Assembly: GCA_009841225.1 (NCBI GenBank)
Contig: VXMF01000008.1
Location: 205,763 to 269,762, forward strand
Reading direction: 5' to 3'
Source of the DNA: Terriglobia bacterium
GTDB lineage: Bacteria > Acidobacteriota > Terriglobia > Bryobacterales > UBA6623
DNA length: 64,000 nt
Part shown: piece by piece, positions 1-9,884 of the stretch
How the letters are laid out: each line of letters opens with the position of its first letter
Position numbering within the stretch: position 1 is the first letter of the stretch
Notes under the pieces: model-generated
What the model was told of the DNA's origin: nothing
The model's input: the letters and a program-made list of their open reading frames with translations, nothing else
The model's database searches: none
Made by a program: the position numbers and the translations under genes

Positions 1-1911
1 GACGACCTGCCTTTCGATCAGTTCGTGCGGGAACAGATCGCGGGAGACCTGCTGGCCGCCCCGGAGGGTGCCCCAGTCAACACGCGAGGAGTGGTGGCCA
101 CTGGCTTCCTCGCTCTCGGGCCTATGGCGTTGGCGCAGCGCGACCCGATTCAGAAAAAGTACGACGTGGTGGACGAGCAGATCGACACCACATCCAAGGC
201 GTTCCTAGGCCTCACGGTCGCCTGCGCGCGGTGCCACGACCACAAGTTCGATCCCATCCTCACGAGCGACTACTACGCCCTGGCCGGCATATTCGCCAGC
301 ACGCGGACGTTCGACGACTGGCGCCGGAACGGCTCTCGCTACCACAAAGAGCCCTTGGTCGCGCCGGACGTGTACCGGCGCTACAAGCAGGCCGCCGATG
401 CGCTGGAGCGCCTTGAGCGCATCCGCAGGATCGCTCTCCAAGCCGCCAAGCTGCGCTACGTTGCAACCGGTCCCGCGACCCGGATCGCAGACCACATGCG
501 CGCCTCAGCCGGTGACCTGCCCGAGAACGGACTGCACGCTGAAACCATCGAATGGTTCCGCGCCTATCTAGAGCCACGTCCGAGCCCGCGAAAACACCTT
601 GCCCCGTGGCGCGAAGACTCAGCAGACAGGTCGGCCGTAGCCGCCGCGCTCCAAACGGCGCTGATCCAGACCCTGCAGGCCCGTCTGACGCTATACGAAG
701 CCTGGGTCGAGGAGGCGCTGGAAGCGGCTCGAGGCGAGGGCGACCGAGAGCTGCCGGAATTGCCCACCGGCCTGCCCACGTCCCCCTTCTTCGGCGACTT
801 GTTCGACGATGGCGGACCGTTCGATCTCGACACGGACGACATCAAGGACCGTTTCGCTGCCCAGGATAGCCAACGGGTCGCGACACTCGACACAGAGATC
901 GCGCAAGGCCGCGCGGCGCTGCCGGAAGGGCCTCCGATGGCGAACAGCGTGGCCGAAGGCGAGCCGGTGCGACAGCGCATTTTCCGCCGAGGGCAGCACA
1001 AGAACCCCGGGCCGCTCGTCCCCAAGCGCTTTCCGCTCGTGCTGGCAGGCGACGACCAGCCCGAAGTGCCGGCCGGCAGCGGTCGCTTGGAACTCGCCAG
1101 CTGGATCTCCTCCGCGCAGAATCCGCTGACGGCGAGAGTGATCGTGAACCGAGTCTGGCTCTGGCACTTTGGCGAAGGGTTGGTACGCACGCCCAACAAC
1201 TACGGCCTCCGTGGCGAGTCCCCGACGCACCCGCAGTTGCTCGACTGGCTCGCTCGCCGCTTCGTCGCCAGCGGCTGGTCGATCAAGGCTCTGCACCGCC
1301 TGATCATGGACTCGGCCACCTACCGCATGAGCAGCGCTATCTCCGATGAGGCGTTCCGGCTGGATCCCGAGAACGGGCTGTGGTCCCGTTTCGAGCGGAG
1401 ACGGCTGACCATCGAAGAGCTGCGCGACAGCTATTTGCAGATCAGCGGCCGACTCGATCCTGCGGTCGGGGGTAACACGGACCTCGACGCTGGCGGTCTG
1501 GTCGAATTCGACCGCAACAACCGTCGCATCGACCCGGACGACTACACGCGCCGGAGTCTGTATCTGCCGCTAATGCGCAACAAGCTGCCCAACCTGCTGG
1601 GACTGTTCGATTTCGGCGATGCCACCACCGCCAACGGGAAGCGGTCCGTGACCAATGTCGCGCCACAGGCGCTATATCTGATGAACAGCGATTTCGCACA
1701 GAGCGCGGCGCAGGGTGTTGCGAGCCGGTTGAACGGATCGGACGCGGACCGCATCCGCCAAGCGTACCGCTCAGTGTTGGCTCGCCCGCCCTCAGAACAG
1801 GAGAGCGATGGAGCACTGCAATACGTCCAGGCCCGCGCGGGCCAAGAGGCTGCTTGGACGAGCCTGTGCAAGGTCCTGCTGGCGTCCAACGAGTTTCACT
1901 ACGTCGAATAG
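1..1911 (+). CDS. DUF1549/DUF1553 (PSCyt-PSD1) protein, 5' end outside window
   Basis: The reading frame is open from base 1, so the N-terminus, including any signal peptide, lies outside the window. About 636 codons remain. Visible is the end of the DUF1549 (PSCyt2) region with a CARCHDHKFDP motif near residue 75, resembling a CxxCH haem site, then a linker, then DUF1553 (PSD1) with the ARVIVNRVWLWHFGEGLV and SWISSAQNPLT segments. The C-terminal part carries the NVAPQALYLMNSDF segment typical of the family. These proteins are exported and usually sit next to a DUF1501 gene, as here 67 bp downstream. Their biochemical role is not established; involvement in carbohydrate use is an inference from genomic context in Planctomycetota and Acidobacteriota. 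A second complete pair lies at 43267-46967 in the reverse order and strand. Confidence 0.9.
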   Translation, partial: DDLPFDQFVREQIAGDLLAAPEGAPVNTRGVVATGFLALGPMALAQRDPIQKKYDVVDEQIDTTSKAFLGLTVACARCHDHKFDPILTSDYYALAGIFASTRTFDDWRRNGSRYHKEPLVAPDVYRRYKQAADALERLERIRRIALQAAKLRYVATGPATRIADHMRASAGDLPENGLHAETIEWFRAYLEPRPSPRKHLAPWREDSADRSAVAAALQTALIQTLQARLTLYEAWVEEALEAARGEGDRELPELPTGLPTSPFFGDLFDDGGPFDLDTDDIKDRFAAQDSQRVATLDTEIAQGRAALPEGPPMANSVAEGEPVRQRIFRRGQHKNPGPLVPKRFPLVLAGDDQPEVPAGSGRLELASWISSAQNPLTARVIVNRVWLWHFGEGLVRTPNNYGLRGESPTHPQLLDWLARRFVASGWSIKALHRLIMDSATYRMSSAISDEAFRLDPENGLWSRFERRRLTIEELRDSYLQISGRLDPAVGGNTDLDAGGLVEFDRNNRRIDPDDYTRRSLYLPLMRNKLPNLLGLFDFGDATTANGKRSVTNVAPQALYLMNSDFAQSAAQGVASRLNGSDADRIRQAYRSVLARPPSEQESDGALQYVQARAGQEAAWTSLCKVLLASNEFHYVE

Positions 1912-1978
1912 GATGAGACCTGCCAGTGGTCGCTGGGGCAGCCCCCCGGCAGGCCATCAGTGCTAGCCTGTTGAAGGC

Positions 1979-3409
1979 ATGTCGGGCCGCGTACCGCTTT
2001 CCCGCCGCACGATGCTGCGCCGGTCAGCCCTGGGCTTCGGCTCTCTGGGGCTCTACTCGCTGCTGCAGCAGTCCGACCTGCTGGCTGAGCCGTCCGCTGG
2101 CGGGCCGCTCGCCAGCAAGCGGCCGCACTTCGCGCCGCGGGCCAAGCGGATCATTTTCCTGTTCATGCACGGCGGTGTCTCGCACGTTGACACCTTCGAT
2201 CCGAAACCCCGATTGGACGCAGACAACGGCAAGCCGCTGCCGATCAAGCGCTCGCTGACCTTCAACGCCAAGGAGGCCGGCGGCCTGATGCGCTCCCCGT
2301 GGGAGTTCAAGCAGCGTGGCGAAAGTGGAATTCCCGTCAGCGAGCTGTTCCCCGAGGTCGCCACCTGCGCGGACGATCTGTGCGTGATCCGTTCGATGGT
2401 TGGAGAGGGCGTTGACCACGGAGCGGCCATGCTCCAGCTGTTTACGGGAACGTTCTCCTTCTCGCGGCCAAGCATGGGCGCCTGGACACTGTACGGGCTG
2501 GGCACAGAGAACCAAAACCTGCCCGGCTTCATCACCATCAAGCCGACGCAGTGGCAGGGCGGCGACAAGCTGTTCGCGACCAGCTTCCTGCCCGGCGCGT
2601 ACCAGGGGACGCCGATCGGCTCGTCGCCGATGGCGGTGGACGACATCATCGACAACCCCATCGATCACGTGCTGCCGCAGGGCGGTTCTAGCGAAGAACA
2701 GCGACTCGAGCTGGAGTTCCTGCGCCAGATGAATCGCCGGCATGCTGACGAGCGTCGGCTCGATCCCGATCTTGAGGCCCGGATTCAAGCCTTCGAGCTG
2801 GCCTTCCGCATGCAGGCAGAGGCTCCCGAGGCATTCGACGTTTCCCGCGAGACCGATGCCACGCGAAGGCTATACGGCCTCGACGAAGAGGTCACGCGCG
2901 ACTTCGGCTGGCAGTGCCTGCTCGCTCGGCGGCTCAGCGAGCGCGGAGTGCGCGTCGTGCAGGCCACCCACTCCGGCGCGGAGGAGAAGTGGGACCACCA
3001 CGGCGACATCTTGCGCCTACACCCGATTCGCTCGCGCGAGGTGGACAAGCCCATCGCCGGCTTGATCAAGGATCTCAAGACGCGCGGCCTGCTGGACGAG
3101 ACTCTGGTGGTCTGGGGCAGCGAGTTCGGGCGCACGCCGTTCTCGGAAGGCGCGGACGGGCGCGACCACAACCCCTACGGGTTCTCGATCTTCATGGCCG
3201 GCGGCGGCGTCAAGCCGGGTTCGATCTACGGCGCGACGGACGAGTTCGGCTACCACGCAGTCGAGGACAGGATGCATATCCACGACCTGCACGCCACCAT
3301 CCTGCACCTGATGGGCTTGGACCACGAAAAGCTCACGTACCGCTATAGCGGGCGCGACTTCCGCTTGACAGACGTGGCCGGGGTCGTGGCTGAGAAGATC
3401 TTCGCCTGA
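1979..3409 (+). CDS. DUF1501 family protein, Tat-exported
   Basis: 476 residues, the usual length for the family. The N-terminus carries a twin-arginine-like signal: a basic stretch with SRRTMLRRS at about residues 9-17, then a hydrophobic segment. The body has the sulfatase/alkaline-phosphatase-like features of DUF1501: FLFMHGGVSHVDTFDPKP near residue 60, WGSEFGRTPF near residue 380 and GRDHNPYGF shortly after. It follows the DUF1553 gene by 67 bp on the same strand, so the two are probably co-transcribed and their products probably act together outside the cytoplasm. The substrate is unknown. The family assignment is secure; the enzymatic activity is not demonstrated. Confidence 0.92.
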   Translation: MSGRVPLSRRTMLRRSALGFGSLGLYSLLQQSDLLAEPSAGGPLASKRPHFAPRAKRIIFLFMHGGVSHVDTFDPKPRLDADNGKPLPIKRSLTFNAKEAGGLMRSPWEFKQRGESGIPVSELFPEVATCADDLCVIRSMVGEGVDHGAAMLQLFTGTFSFSRPSMGAWTLYGLGTENQNLPGFITIKPTQWQGGDKLFATSFLPGAYQGTPIGSSPMAVDDIIDNPIDHVLPQGGSSEEQRLELEFLRQMNRRHADERRLDPDLEARIQAFELAFRMQAEAPEAFDVSRETDATRRLYGLDEEVTRDFGWQCLLARRLSERGVRVVQATHSGAEEKWDHHGDILRLHPIRSREVDKPIAGLIKDLKTRGLLDETLVVWGSEFGRTPFSEGADGRDHNPYGFSIFMAGGGVKPGSIYGATDEFGYHAVEDRMHIHDLHATILHLMGLDHEKLTYRYSGRDFRLTDVAGVVAEKIFA

Positions 3410-3447
3410 GCGCGTCCCGGCCGGCGTTCGTCGTCCGAACCGCAAGT

Positions 3448-5157
3448 TCAGCGGCCGTTGCTGATCTGCGACAGGACCGCCTCTCGAATGTCCCGCTTGG
3501 CGAACTTTCCGGTAGCGATCCGCGGTAGCGGCGTGTCTTGGAACACGATGTTCGTCGGCACTTCGAACTGACCCAAGTGCCGCTCCATCTCGGCGTGCAG
3601 CCGATCGACACTGCTCGTTGCCCCCTTATGAAGGACCACCACGGCTGCCAATTCCTCGCCTAGCCGCTCGTCGGGAATGCCGAAGGCCACGGCTTCGGCG
3701 ACGCCTTCGCACTGATACAGCGCGTCCTCGACCTTGAGGCAGCTGATATTCTCGCCGCCCCGGATCACGATGTCCTTGATGCGATCAACGACGTAGATGA
3801 ATTCCTCGTCGTCGAAGTAAGCCAAGTCCCCGGTTCGAAACCAGCCGTCCTGAAACGCCCGCGCCGTCGCGTCCGGCTTGTTCCAGTACCCCCTCACAAC
3901 GGGCGTGCCACGCACCCAGAGTTCGCCAGTGTCACCCGGCTCCACCTCCCGGCCGTCCTCGGGATTGACGATCTTCATGTCCATCAGGATCGAGGCGCGG
4001 CCGCTGCTGGTGGGCACTCGAACATAGTCGGGCGGACCGATCTGCGTGCCTATGGCGTTGGTCTCTGTCATGCCCCAGCCTGTGCCCGGCTGGGCGTTCT
4101 CCAGCACCTCCGGGATCGCCAGCACGTGCTTTGCGGGCCGGTGCGACCCGCCGCCGCCCACGGCAAGCAGGCTCGGCAATGTCCGCCCTTGGGCCTCCGC
4201 AGTGCGAACCAAGTCGCCCGTGATCGTCGGGACCGAGATGAAGTGGGTGATTCGATCGCGGTCGATGATCTCGATGGCTTCGTCGGAATCCCACTTGTAC
4301 ATCAGCGTCATCCGGCGCCCGAACCGCAGTGCCGTCAGCATGCAGACGTGACACGCGGTGACGTGGAAGAACGGAATCGTGACGAGCATGCGGAACTGAA
4401 CGTCGAACGGTTCCCGGTATATCGGATCGCCCCGCAGCATCGCCTGGGCGCGGTGCTCGATCTCCCATCCGACCAGCGCGTGAATGACATTGCAGTGCGC
4501 GGAAATCGCGGCCTTGGGCCCGCCGGTCGACCCGGATGTGTAGAGCATCAGGCAGTCGTCATCCGCCGAAATCGGAACCCGGCGCAGCGGCGGCGGCGAC
4601 GATTGGTCCAAAACGCTGTCCCAATGATGGACGTTCTGCGCAAGATCGGTGCGGTCACATCGCACCGCGATCGCTTGGACGCCCAGTTCTTCAAGCTGGC
4701 TTTCGATGCGCTCGAGCCGCTCGCCGTCGGCGATCAGTGTCGTGGCACCCGCATCGCGCAACCCGTAGGCGATCTCCTCGCCGCTCCACCAACCGTTCAG
4801 CGATACGGTGATCGCGCCAAGGGCCATGGGGGCAAAGAACGCGGCTGGCCACTCCGGGTAATTCCGCATGCAGATCGCCACTCGGTCGCCGCGCCGCACG
4901 CCAAGCCTTGAGAGCGCCTCTGCAAGGCGGGCGGTCTGGTCGAGCACGTCCGCAAACGTATAGATCTCGTCCCGATAGCAGATGTATTCGTAGTCGCCGA
5001 ACTGTGCGGTGCCCGCCAGCAAATCGAGCAACGTGTCTGGAGCGCTGCTGACGACTCGCCAGACATTGCCGTCCGGCATCTGCCGCTCCACGATCTCGTA
5101 GGTGGCCCCGGCAGCGGTAAGCGATGCGAGTACTTCCTTGCGCGCCTTTGCGGACAT
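3448..5157 (-). CDS. Class I adenylate-forming enzyme (acyl-CoA ligase-like)
   Basis: ATP-dependent ligase of the AMP-binding superfamily, expected to activate a carboxylic acid as an acyl-AMP and transfer it to CoA. The P-loop-like motif LMLYTSGSTGGPKAA is at roughly residues 205-219, the GWGMTETNA motif near 365, the GELWVRGTPVV core near 415, the YFRTGDLA-type hinge region near 440, and the C-terminal lysine segment PRIATGKFAKRDI near the end. I chose the ATG at 5157 because the only upstream in-frame start is a TTG four codons earlier. The acid substrate cannot be read from sequence; fatty, aromatic and alicyclic acids all occur in this group. It converges on the DUF1501 gene with 38 bp between the stops. 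Confidence 0.88.
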   Translation of the reverse strand: MSAKARKEVLASLTAAGATYEIVERQMPDGNVWRVVSSAPDTLLDLLAGTAQFGDYEYICYRDEIYTFADVLDQTARLAEALSRLGVRRGDRVAICMRNYPEWPAAFFAPMALGAITVSLNGWWSGEEIAYGLRDAGATTLIADGERLERIESQLEELGVQAIAVRCDRTDLAQNVHHWDSVLDQSSPPPLRRVPISADDDCLMLYTSGSTGGPKAAISAHCNVIHALVGWEIEHRAQAMLRGDPIYREPFDVQFRMLVTIPFFHVTACHVCMLTALRFGRRMTLMYKWDSDEAIEIIDRDRITHFISVPTITGDLVRTAEAQGRTLPSLLAVGGGGSHRPAKHVLAIPEVLENAQPGTGWGMTETNAIGTQIGPPDYVRVPTSSGRASILMDMKIVNPEDGREVEPGDTGELWVRGTPVVRGYWNKPDATARAFQDGWFRTGDLAYFDDEEFIYVVDRIKDIVIRGGENISCLKVEDALYQCEGVAEAVAFGIPDERLGEELAAVVVLHKGATSSVDRLHAEMERHLGQFEVPTNIVFQDTPLPRIATGKFAKRDIREAVLSQISNGR

Positions 5158-5246
5158 TGAAGGGCGCAACCTATTTTGGCACGGCCTCAGAGCAGGTGCT
5201 CAGCTGCTTGGGGCAGCTAGGGCGATCCTATACCGTCGGCATGCAT

Positions 5247-6122
5247 TCAGAGTTGTGGGCGTGCCGGCTCGTCTTCGACCATATTGGACAACGTGCCGAT
5301 GCTCGACAGCTCGACCTCGATCCGGTCGCCTGCGCGCATGAATACGGGCGGCTTGCGCGCCTTGCCGACTCCGCCGGTGGTTCCGGTGGAGATCACATCC
5401 GCGGGATGCAGCGGGAAGACCGTGGAGATGTATTCGACCAAGGCAGGCACGTCAAACATCAGGTCGCTGGTCGGCGCGCTCTGCATGATGCGGCCGTTGA
5501 GCCTGGTCTCCAAGCGGAGCTGGCCAGGGTCAGGGATCTCGTCGGTAGTGACCATCCATGGACCAAACGCACCCGAACGCCAGAAATTCTTGCCCGAGGT
5601 GAACTGCGACGTGTGCGCCTGGAAGTCGCGAATCGAGCCATCGTTGTAGCAGCTGTAGCCGGCCACGTGCTGCAAGGCGTGCGCGGCGGGGATGTAGCGC
5701 CCGCTGCGACCAATGATGACCGCAAGCTCGCCTTCGAAGTCATGCTGCTCGGACACGGACGGACGGATGATGGCCTCGCCATGGGCGACGTGGGAATCGG
5801 GGAAGCGCGTGAACAGAGTCGGGTAGGACGGCATCTGCCGCCCGGTCTCCTCGATGTGCGACTTATAGTTCAGCCCGACGCAGATGATCCGGCCGGGATC
5901 CAGAATCGGCGGCAGGAAGCACACCTCTTCCAGCGGGAAGTCACAGCTGAGCCCGCTTGCAAGATCGCGCAACTGGTCTACGGCCCCCGCGCGGATCACG
6001 GCCGACAGCGTGGGCCAACGCTCGGAGTGGCGCGCCGCGAGATCTACGACTCCCTGACCTACGACAGCGCCGTAGCCGGACCGCTCGCCGCGGCTGAAAC
6101 TGAGCAGCTTCATATTACCCAT
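5247..6122 (-). CDS. Fumarylacetoacetate hydrolase (FAH) family protein
   Basis: 291 residues, matching the FAH-fold hydrolases and isomerases that act on 2-keto or acyl-pyruvate-type substrates with a bound Mg2+ or Ca2+. The hallmark ICVGLNYKSHIEETG lies near residue 80, the metal-binding acidic segment with FEGELAVIIG near residue 130, and the C-terminal ISTGTTGGVG near residue 255. Related enzymes work in catabolism of aromatic compounds or of sugar-derived keto acids such as 2-keto-3-deoxy-L-fuconate. The acyl-CoA ligase 89 bp downstream could belong to the same catabolic unit, but that is inference. An alternative ATG three codons in (6113) is possible. Confidence 0.9.
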   Translation of the reverse strand: MGNMKLLSFSRGERSGYGAVVGQGVVDLAARHSERWPTLSAVIRAGAVDQLRDLASGLSCDFPLEEVCFLPPILDPGRIICVGLNYKSHIEETGRQMPSYPTLFTRFPDSHVAHGEAIIRPSVSEQHDFEGELAVIIGRSGRYIPAAHALQHVAGYSCYNDGSIRDFQAHTSQFTSGKNFWRSGAFGPWMVTTDEIPDPGQLRLETRLNGRIMQSAPTSDLMFDVPALVEYISTVFPLHPADVISTGTTGGVGKARKPPVFMRAGDRIEVELSSIGTLSNMVEDEPARPQL

Positions 6123-6162
6123 TAAAGCCGGTCCGAACCGCGCGGTCGGATGACCGCGGCGC

Positions 6163-8721
6163 TTATTCGCGAGCCGACCCGGACAAGAGCGTGGCGCGAA
6201 ACTTTTGGTGCAGGAGGGCCAAGCCGAGCAGGCTCAGCCCGAGGCCGAGGAAGGAACCCGCGCGGAGCAGCCCGGAGAGCCCCGACATATCGACCAAGAA
6301 GACCTTGGCCACCGCCAGCACGAGCAATGCCATTCCCGCCCGGTAAACGCCGGCGCCGAACCGCATGCCGCCAGCCAGCACCGCGGCGAAGGCCATGCAT
6401 GTCCAAGTAATCGAATATGTCGCCATCTCGCCGTCGCCGGGACGCGCTGCTATGTCCAGCGCGCCCTGCCAGAGGTGCCGAATCTCGAGCGTCACGAACA
6501 CGAACACGGCCAGGGCGGCCACCCTCCTCGCCCAGCCGGCGGACCGCGCTTCGGAGAAGCGGCCAGCCAAGGCCGCGAGCAGCACAGGCGCGCCGTAGGC
6601 CAGCAACAGGAGATTCCAGACGGGCGTGGATGAGACCGTCTCATCACTCCACAACGGATTGAGCACCAGCAAGACCGCCGCATAGTTCGCCAGAGCCATT
6701 GCCATGAGCGCTCTCGACGCCCAAAGGTAAACGGCCGCAATGTGCTCGCTTGCGCGCGAACGCCAATAGTACGCCATGCCCAAGGCGGCCCAGATGACCG
6801 TGTTGAACGAGGCTTCGGCCAGAGAGTACTCTTCCGCGAGAATCGAGCCATCGTAGATCCAGCTCCGGGGCACAGCCCAGAGCGTCAGCACGAGCAACTG
6901 GACTGTGGCGGCCTCGGTCCAGCGTCGCAGGCGCGGGAGGGGGAGTGCGACTCGGCTGGCAAGAAAGCAGGCCAGAGTCGAGCCTCCGTAGGCCCAGACG
7001 GCCCAATGCGTGCCTGACGAGTAGCTCTCGATCCACGGATTCAATGACAGCCGCAGAATGGTCACGGCCAGCACGCCCTTCGTCACCCACAGCAAGTTGC
7101 TGGCCCCCGAGCGTGCCGCAAACCACGCCAGCGGCACGGCCTGCGCGGCCAGCGCAACAGTCAGCCCGGCCTCGCTGAAGAACATGGCAGCGGCGAGCGA
7201 ATACGCGCCGGAGCATCCCAGCACGCACCAGGTGTAGTGCAGGTCATCGCCCCGCCGCTGGAAGATCAGTCCGGTCGCCGCGTACACGCAGCCGATGGCT
7301 AGGCTAGCCGCGGTCCACAGGGCCGACGACGAATGGTCGGTTGCCAGAAAGAAGGCCAGCGCGAGCCAGGACAGAGGCCCCAATACCGGTAGCGGCACCC
7401 ATCTCGCGGCGGGAGCGCCGCGGCGGAGCAGCAGGAACGGGCCCACCACATGCACGAGTCCGCTGCAAGCGGCATACATGACCATCTCGGGCATCCAAGC
7501 AAGGAGGCTGGGCTGCCAGCTGAGACCGGAGCGATCCAGTTCGAAACCCGTCACCAACCAAGCGAGGCCCTGCACGGCCAAGACCATAGGCGGCAGCGCA
7601 GAGTAGCGCGGGAACCAGTGGCACGCGAGGTACACCGTAACGGGCAGCACGACCCACAGGAGCGCCCCGTTGAAGGCGAAAGGCTCGTTGGCAATGGACA
7701 GCCCTTGAACCACGATCACCAGCCCCAGCCCCCACCAAGTCGGGGGCGTGCCTGAGGCAACCGGAACGGCGCCATCGTCCCCGGCCGATCTCCATGTCGG
7801 CGCGATGGGGCCAATCCAGCTCAGACGCGGCCACCAGTTAAGCGCTGGCAGGAAGATCAGACACGCGGCCAGAGCCGCCAAATAGAGACCGCGGACCCCG
7901 TCGGCACCGGCGTTGCCGAGCGAGATCAGATTCCAGCCGAGCGCGGCGACGAGCATGCACCACCACAGCCACCTGCGGTAGGCGTAGCGCACCATGAGCA
8001 TGCCGGAAACGCTCACGACGGTGGCATACGCAAGCACAGCGCCCATCCGGTCGCTGTCCCCCCCGACCAGCAGGGGCACGGCATAGCCGCCGAGGATGCC
8101 CAGAACGGCGAGGACCGGGCCGTGCTGCAATGCGAGCACCATGGTTGCAATGGCCAGCACGGCCAAGACTGCGAACGCCGGGAGAGGTTGGATGAGGTCG
8201 TACAGGTGCAGCGCGGCCAGGATCGCGGCACAGATCGTAATGCTCCCTGCGGCGGCCAGGGCTGCCAGGGCCGGATGGTAGCCGCTTGCAGTGCGAACGC
8301 GCCATGCCACGACGCCGTGCATGGCCAGCCCGCCGACAACTCCTAGCAGGACCCTTGCGACCGGCGTAAGCAAGCCCTGGTCAATCGAGTACTTGACCAA
8401 GAAGATTCCCGCGAGTGCAACGGAGACACCGCCGAGCCAAACCATCCAGTTGATCCTGGTTAGCACCGACGGACGCCGTTCTCGCACCGGCTTGGGCGGC
8501 GTGCCCGCCTGCTCGCGGGGCTGCGGCCGAACTTCGGGTTCGACAGCTGGAGCGGCGGCTCGCGGCTCTTCGCCAGACGCTCGATGTACGGTGCGCTGAA
8601 GATCCTCGATCTGCCGGGAAAGCTGGCGGATCCGATACCAAAGGACGATGGCAAGCCCCAAGGCGATGATTCCTAGCACGATGATCCTGTCCCCATGCTG
8701 CAGGCGCGGCAGGCCGGTCAT
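6163..8721 (-). CDS. DUF2339 polytopic membrane protein
   Basis: Large inner-membrane protein of about 852 residues, with a very hydrophobic sequence that would form more than twenty membrane segments. It begins with a short hydrophobic anchor, followed by a charged coiled-coil-like stretch (RQIEDLQRTVHRASGEE) and a proline-rich linker. It then has repeated transmembrane blocks including the ARVLLGVVGGLAMHGVVAWR-type region characteristic of DUF2339. The reading frame extends to 8820, but the first 33 codons would overlap the start of the divergent gene. The ATG at 8721 starts a normal membrane anchor and has GGAGG about 13 bases upstream, so I prefer it. Function is unknown for the whole family. 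Confidence 0.88.
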   Translation of the reverse strand: MTGLPRLQHGDRIIVLGIIALGLAIVLWYRIRQLSRQIEDLQRTVHRASGEEPRAAAPAVEPEVRPQPREQAGTPPKPVRERRPSVLTRINWMVWLGGVSVALAGIFLVKYSIDQGLLTPVARVLLGVVGGLAMHGVVAWRVRTASGYHPALAALAAAGSITICAAILAALHLYDLIQPLPAFAVLAVLAIATMVLALQHGPVLAVLGILGGYAVPLLVGGDSDRMGAVLAYATVVSVSGMLMVRYAYRRWLWWCMLVAALGWNLISLGNAGADGVRGLYLAALAACLIFLPALNWWPRLSWIGPIAPTWRSAGDDGAVPVASGTPPTWWGLGLVIVVQGLSIANEPFAFNGALLWVVLPVTVYLACHWFPRYSALPPMVLAVQGLAWLVTGFELDRSGLSWQPSLLAWMPEMVMYAACSGLVHVVGPFLLLRRGAPAARWVPLPVLGPLSWLALAFFLATDHSSSALWTAASLAIGCVYAATGLIFQRRGDDLHYTWCVLGCSGAYSLAAAMFFSEAGLTVALAAQAVPLAWFAARSGASNLLWVTKGVLAVTILRLSLNPWIESYSSGTHWAVWAYGGSTLACFLASRVALPLPRLRRWTEAATVQLLVLTLWAVPRSWIYDGSILAEEYSLAEASFNTVIWAALGMAYYWRSRASEHIAAVYLWASRALMAMALANYAAVLLVLNPLWSDETVSSTPVWNLLLLAYGAPVLLAALAGRFSEARSAGWARRVAALAVFVFVTLEIRHLWQGALDIAARPGDGEMATYSITWTCMAFAAVLAGGMRFGAGVYRAGMALLVLAVAKVFLVDMSGLSGLLRAGSFLGLGLSLLGLALLHQKFRATLLSGSARE

Positions 8722-8766
8722 CCAGCCATCGCCGCCTCCATGCCGCAGGCTCCGTGAGCGCTTGGA

Positions 8767-8787
8767 GTATAGCCGGATCGTATAGCC
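8767..8787. repeat. Tandem GTATAGCC half-sites in a divergent promoter region
   Basis: GTATAGCC occurs twice in direct orientation at 8767-8774 and 8780-8787, one period every 13 bases, in the 97 bp between two divergent start codons. On the minus strand TATAC-type sequences here also resemble -10 elements. This could be an operator or a chance overlap with promoter elements. Confidence 0.3.
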
Positions 8788-8818
8788 TCGGGCTGTCGCC
8801 GCCGTGTACAGTGACCCC

Positions 8819-9844
8819 ATGGGGAAGACGTTCAGGGCGGCAGCGATCGGAGCGGGCTACTTTTCGGGCTTCCAGTTCGAGGCTTGGAATCGCATCCCCG
8901 AGGTGCGTCTCGAGGCGATTTCCAACCGCACCGAGGCCAAGGCGAGGCGCCACATGGCCTCGTACGGGATTCCCCGCTACTACAGCGATTGGCGCGAAAT
9001 GATCGATCGGGAGCGGCCCGACTTCGTCGATATCATCACACCGCCCGAGACGCATGCGGAGATCTGCGACCACGCTGCCAGTCGGGGAGTTGCCATCGTT
9101 TGCCAGAAACCGCTGGCACCATCCCTGGAGGAGAGCGCATCCATAGTCCAACGCGCGAAGGAACACGGAGTGCGCTTCATGGTGCACGAGAATTTTCGCT
9201 GGCAGCCGTGGTATCGCGAAATCAAGCGATCACTGTCACAGGGCTTGATCGGAGAGCCGACACACCTGTATTTCCGCATGCGCACCGGCGATGGGTGGAC
9301 CGAGGACGCCTACTTGGCGCGCCAGCCGTTCTTCAGGGACTATCCGAGGCTCTTGGTCTATGAGACGGCTGTCCACTTCATCGACACTTTCCGCTTCTTG
9401 CTCGGAGAGGTCACCCTCGTCTTTGCGCGGCTGCGCCGCTTGAACCCGGCAATCCGGGGAGAGGACGCGGGACAGATCCTGTTCTCCTTCGAGAGCGGCG
9501 CGACGGCGATCCTCGACGCGAACCGTTATAACGAATCCGAGACGCCCAATCCCAGATATACGTTCGGCGAACTGCGGTTGGACGGAACCGGCGGGCACTT
9601 GGCAATGGAGGCGGACTCCTCCATGCGCATCAAGCCGCTTGGCGAGGATATTCGCTCGGTCGAGTATCCGCGCGAGAACCGCAACTTCGCCGGCGACTGC
9701 GTGTATCGCCTGCAGCGGCATTTCATAGACCGCATGCTGGACGGTAAGAGCTTCGAATCCACAGGCGAAGACTACCTCAAGACGTTAGGCATTGTCGAAG
9801 CAGTATACGCGTCGGCCGAGTCCGGCGAGGCTGTCCGCGTATGA
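8819..9844 (+). CDS. Gfo/Idh/MocA family oxidoreductase (cytoplasmic)
   Basis: 341 residues from the ATG at 8819; an in-frame GTG lies five codons upstream at 8804. The N-terminal Rossmann domain has AAIGAGYFSGFQFEAW at residues 7-22, a GxGxxx-type NAD(P)-binding loop, then TPPETHAEIC and the catalytic-lysine region as VCQKPLAPS, where the usual EKP is QKP. The C-terminal GFO_IDH_MocA_C domain includes YETAVHFIDTFRFLLG. The family oxidises or interconverts sugars, inositols and related polyols. No signal peptide is visible, unlike the two Tat-type relatives at 23187-24542 and 38253-39494. It precedes the sialidase-sulfatase gene by about 40 bp, which suggests co-expression and a role in handling a released sugar. 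Confidence 0.9.
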   Translation: MGKTFRAAAIGAGYFSGFQFEAWNRIPEVRLEAISNRTEAKARRHMASYGIPRYYSDWREMIDRERPDFVDIITPPETHAEICDHAASRGVAIVCQKPLAPSLEESASIVQRAKEHGVRFMVHENFRWQPWYREIKRSLSQGLIGEPTHLYFRMRTGDGWTEDAYLARQPFFRDYPRLLVYETAVHFIDTFRFLLGEVTLVFARLRRLNPAIRGEDAGQILFSFESGATAILDANRYNESETPNPRYTFGELRLDGTGGHLAMEADSSMRIKPLGEDIRSVEYPRENRNFAGDCVYRLQRHFIDRMLDGKSFESTGEDYLKTLGIVEAVYASAESGEAVRV

Positions 9845-9868
9845 GCGCGGCAGTTTCGCGTAACGCTC

Positions 9869-9874
9869 TATGAT
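9869..9874 (+). promoter_or_regulatory. Candidate -10 element (TATGAT) of the sialidase-sulfatase gene
   Basis: TATGAT lies 10 bases before the ATG at 9885 and overlaps the alternative ATG at 9870. No convincing -35 hexamer is present at the usual distance. The same hexamer precedes the sulfatase starts at 58213 and 59904, which supports a shared promoter style with very short leaders. Confidence 0.4.
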
Positions 9875-9884
9875 TGAGGGCGCG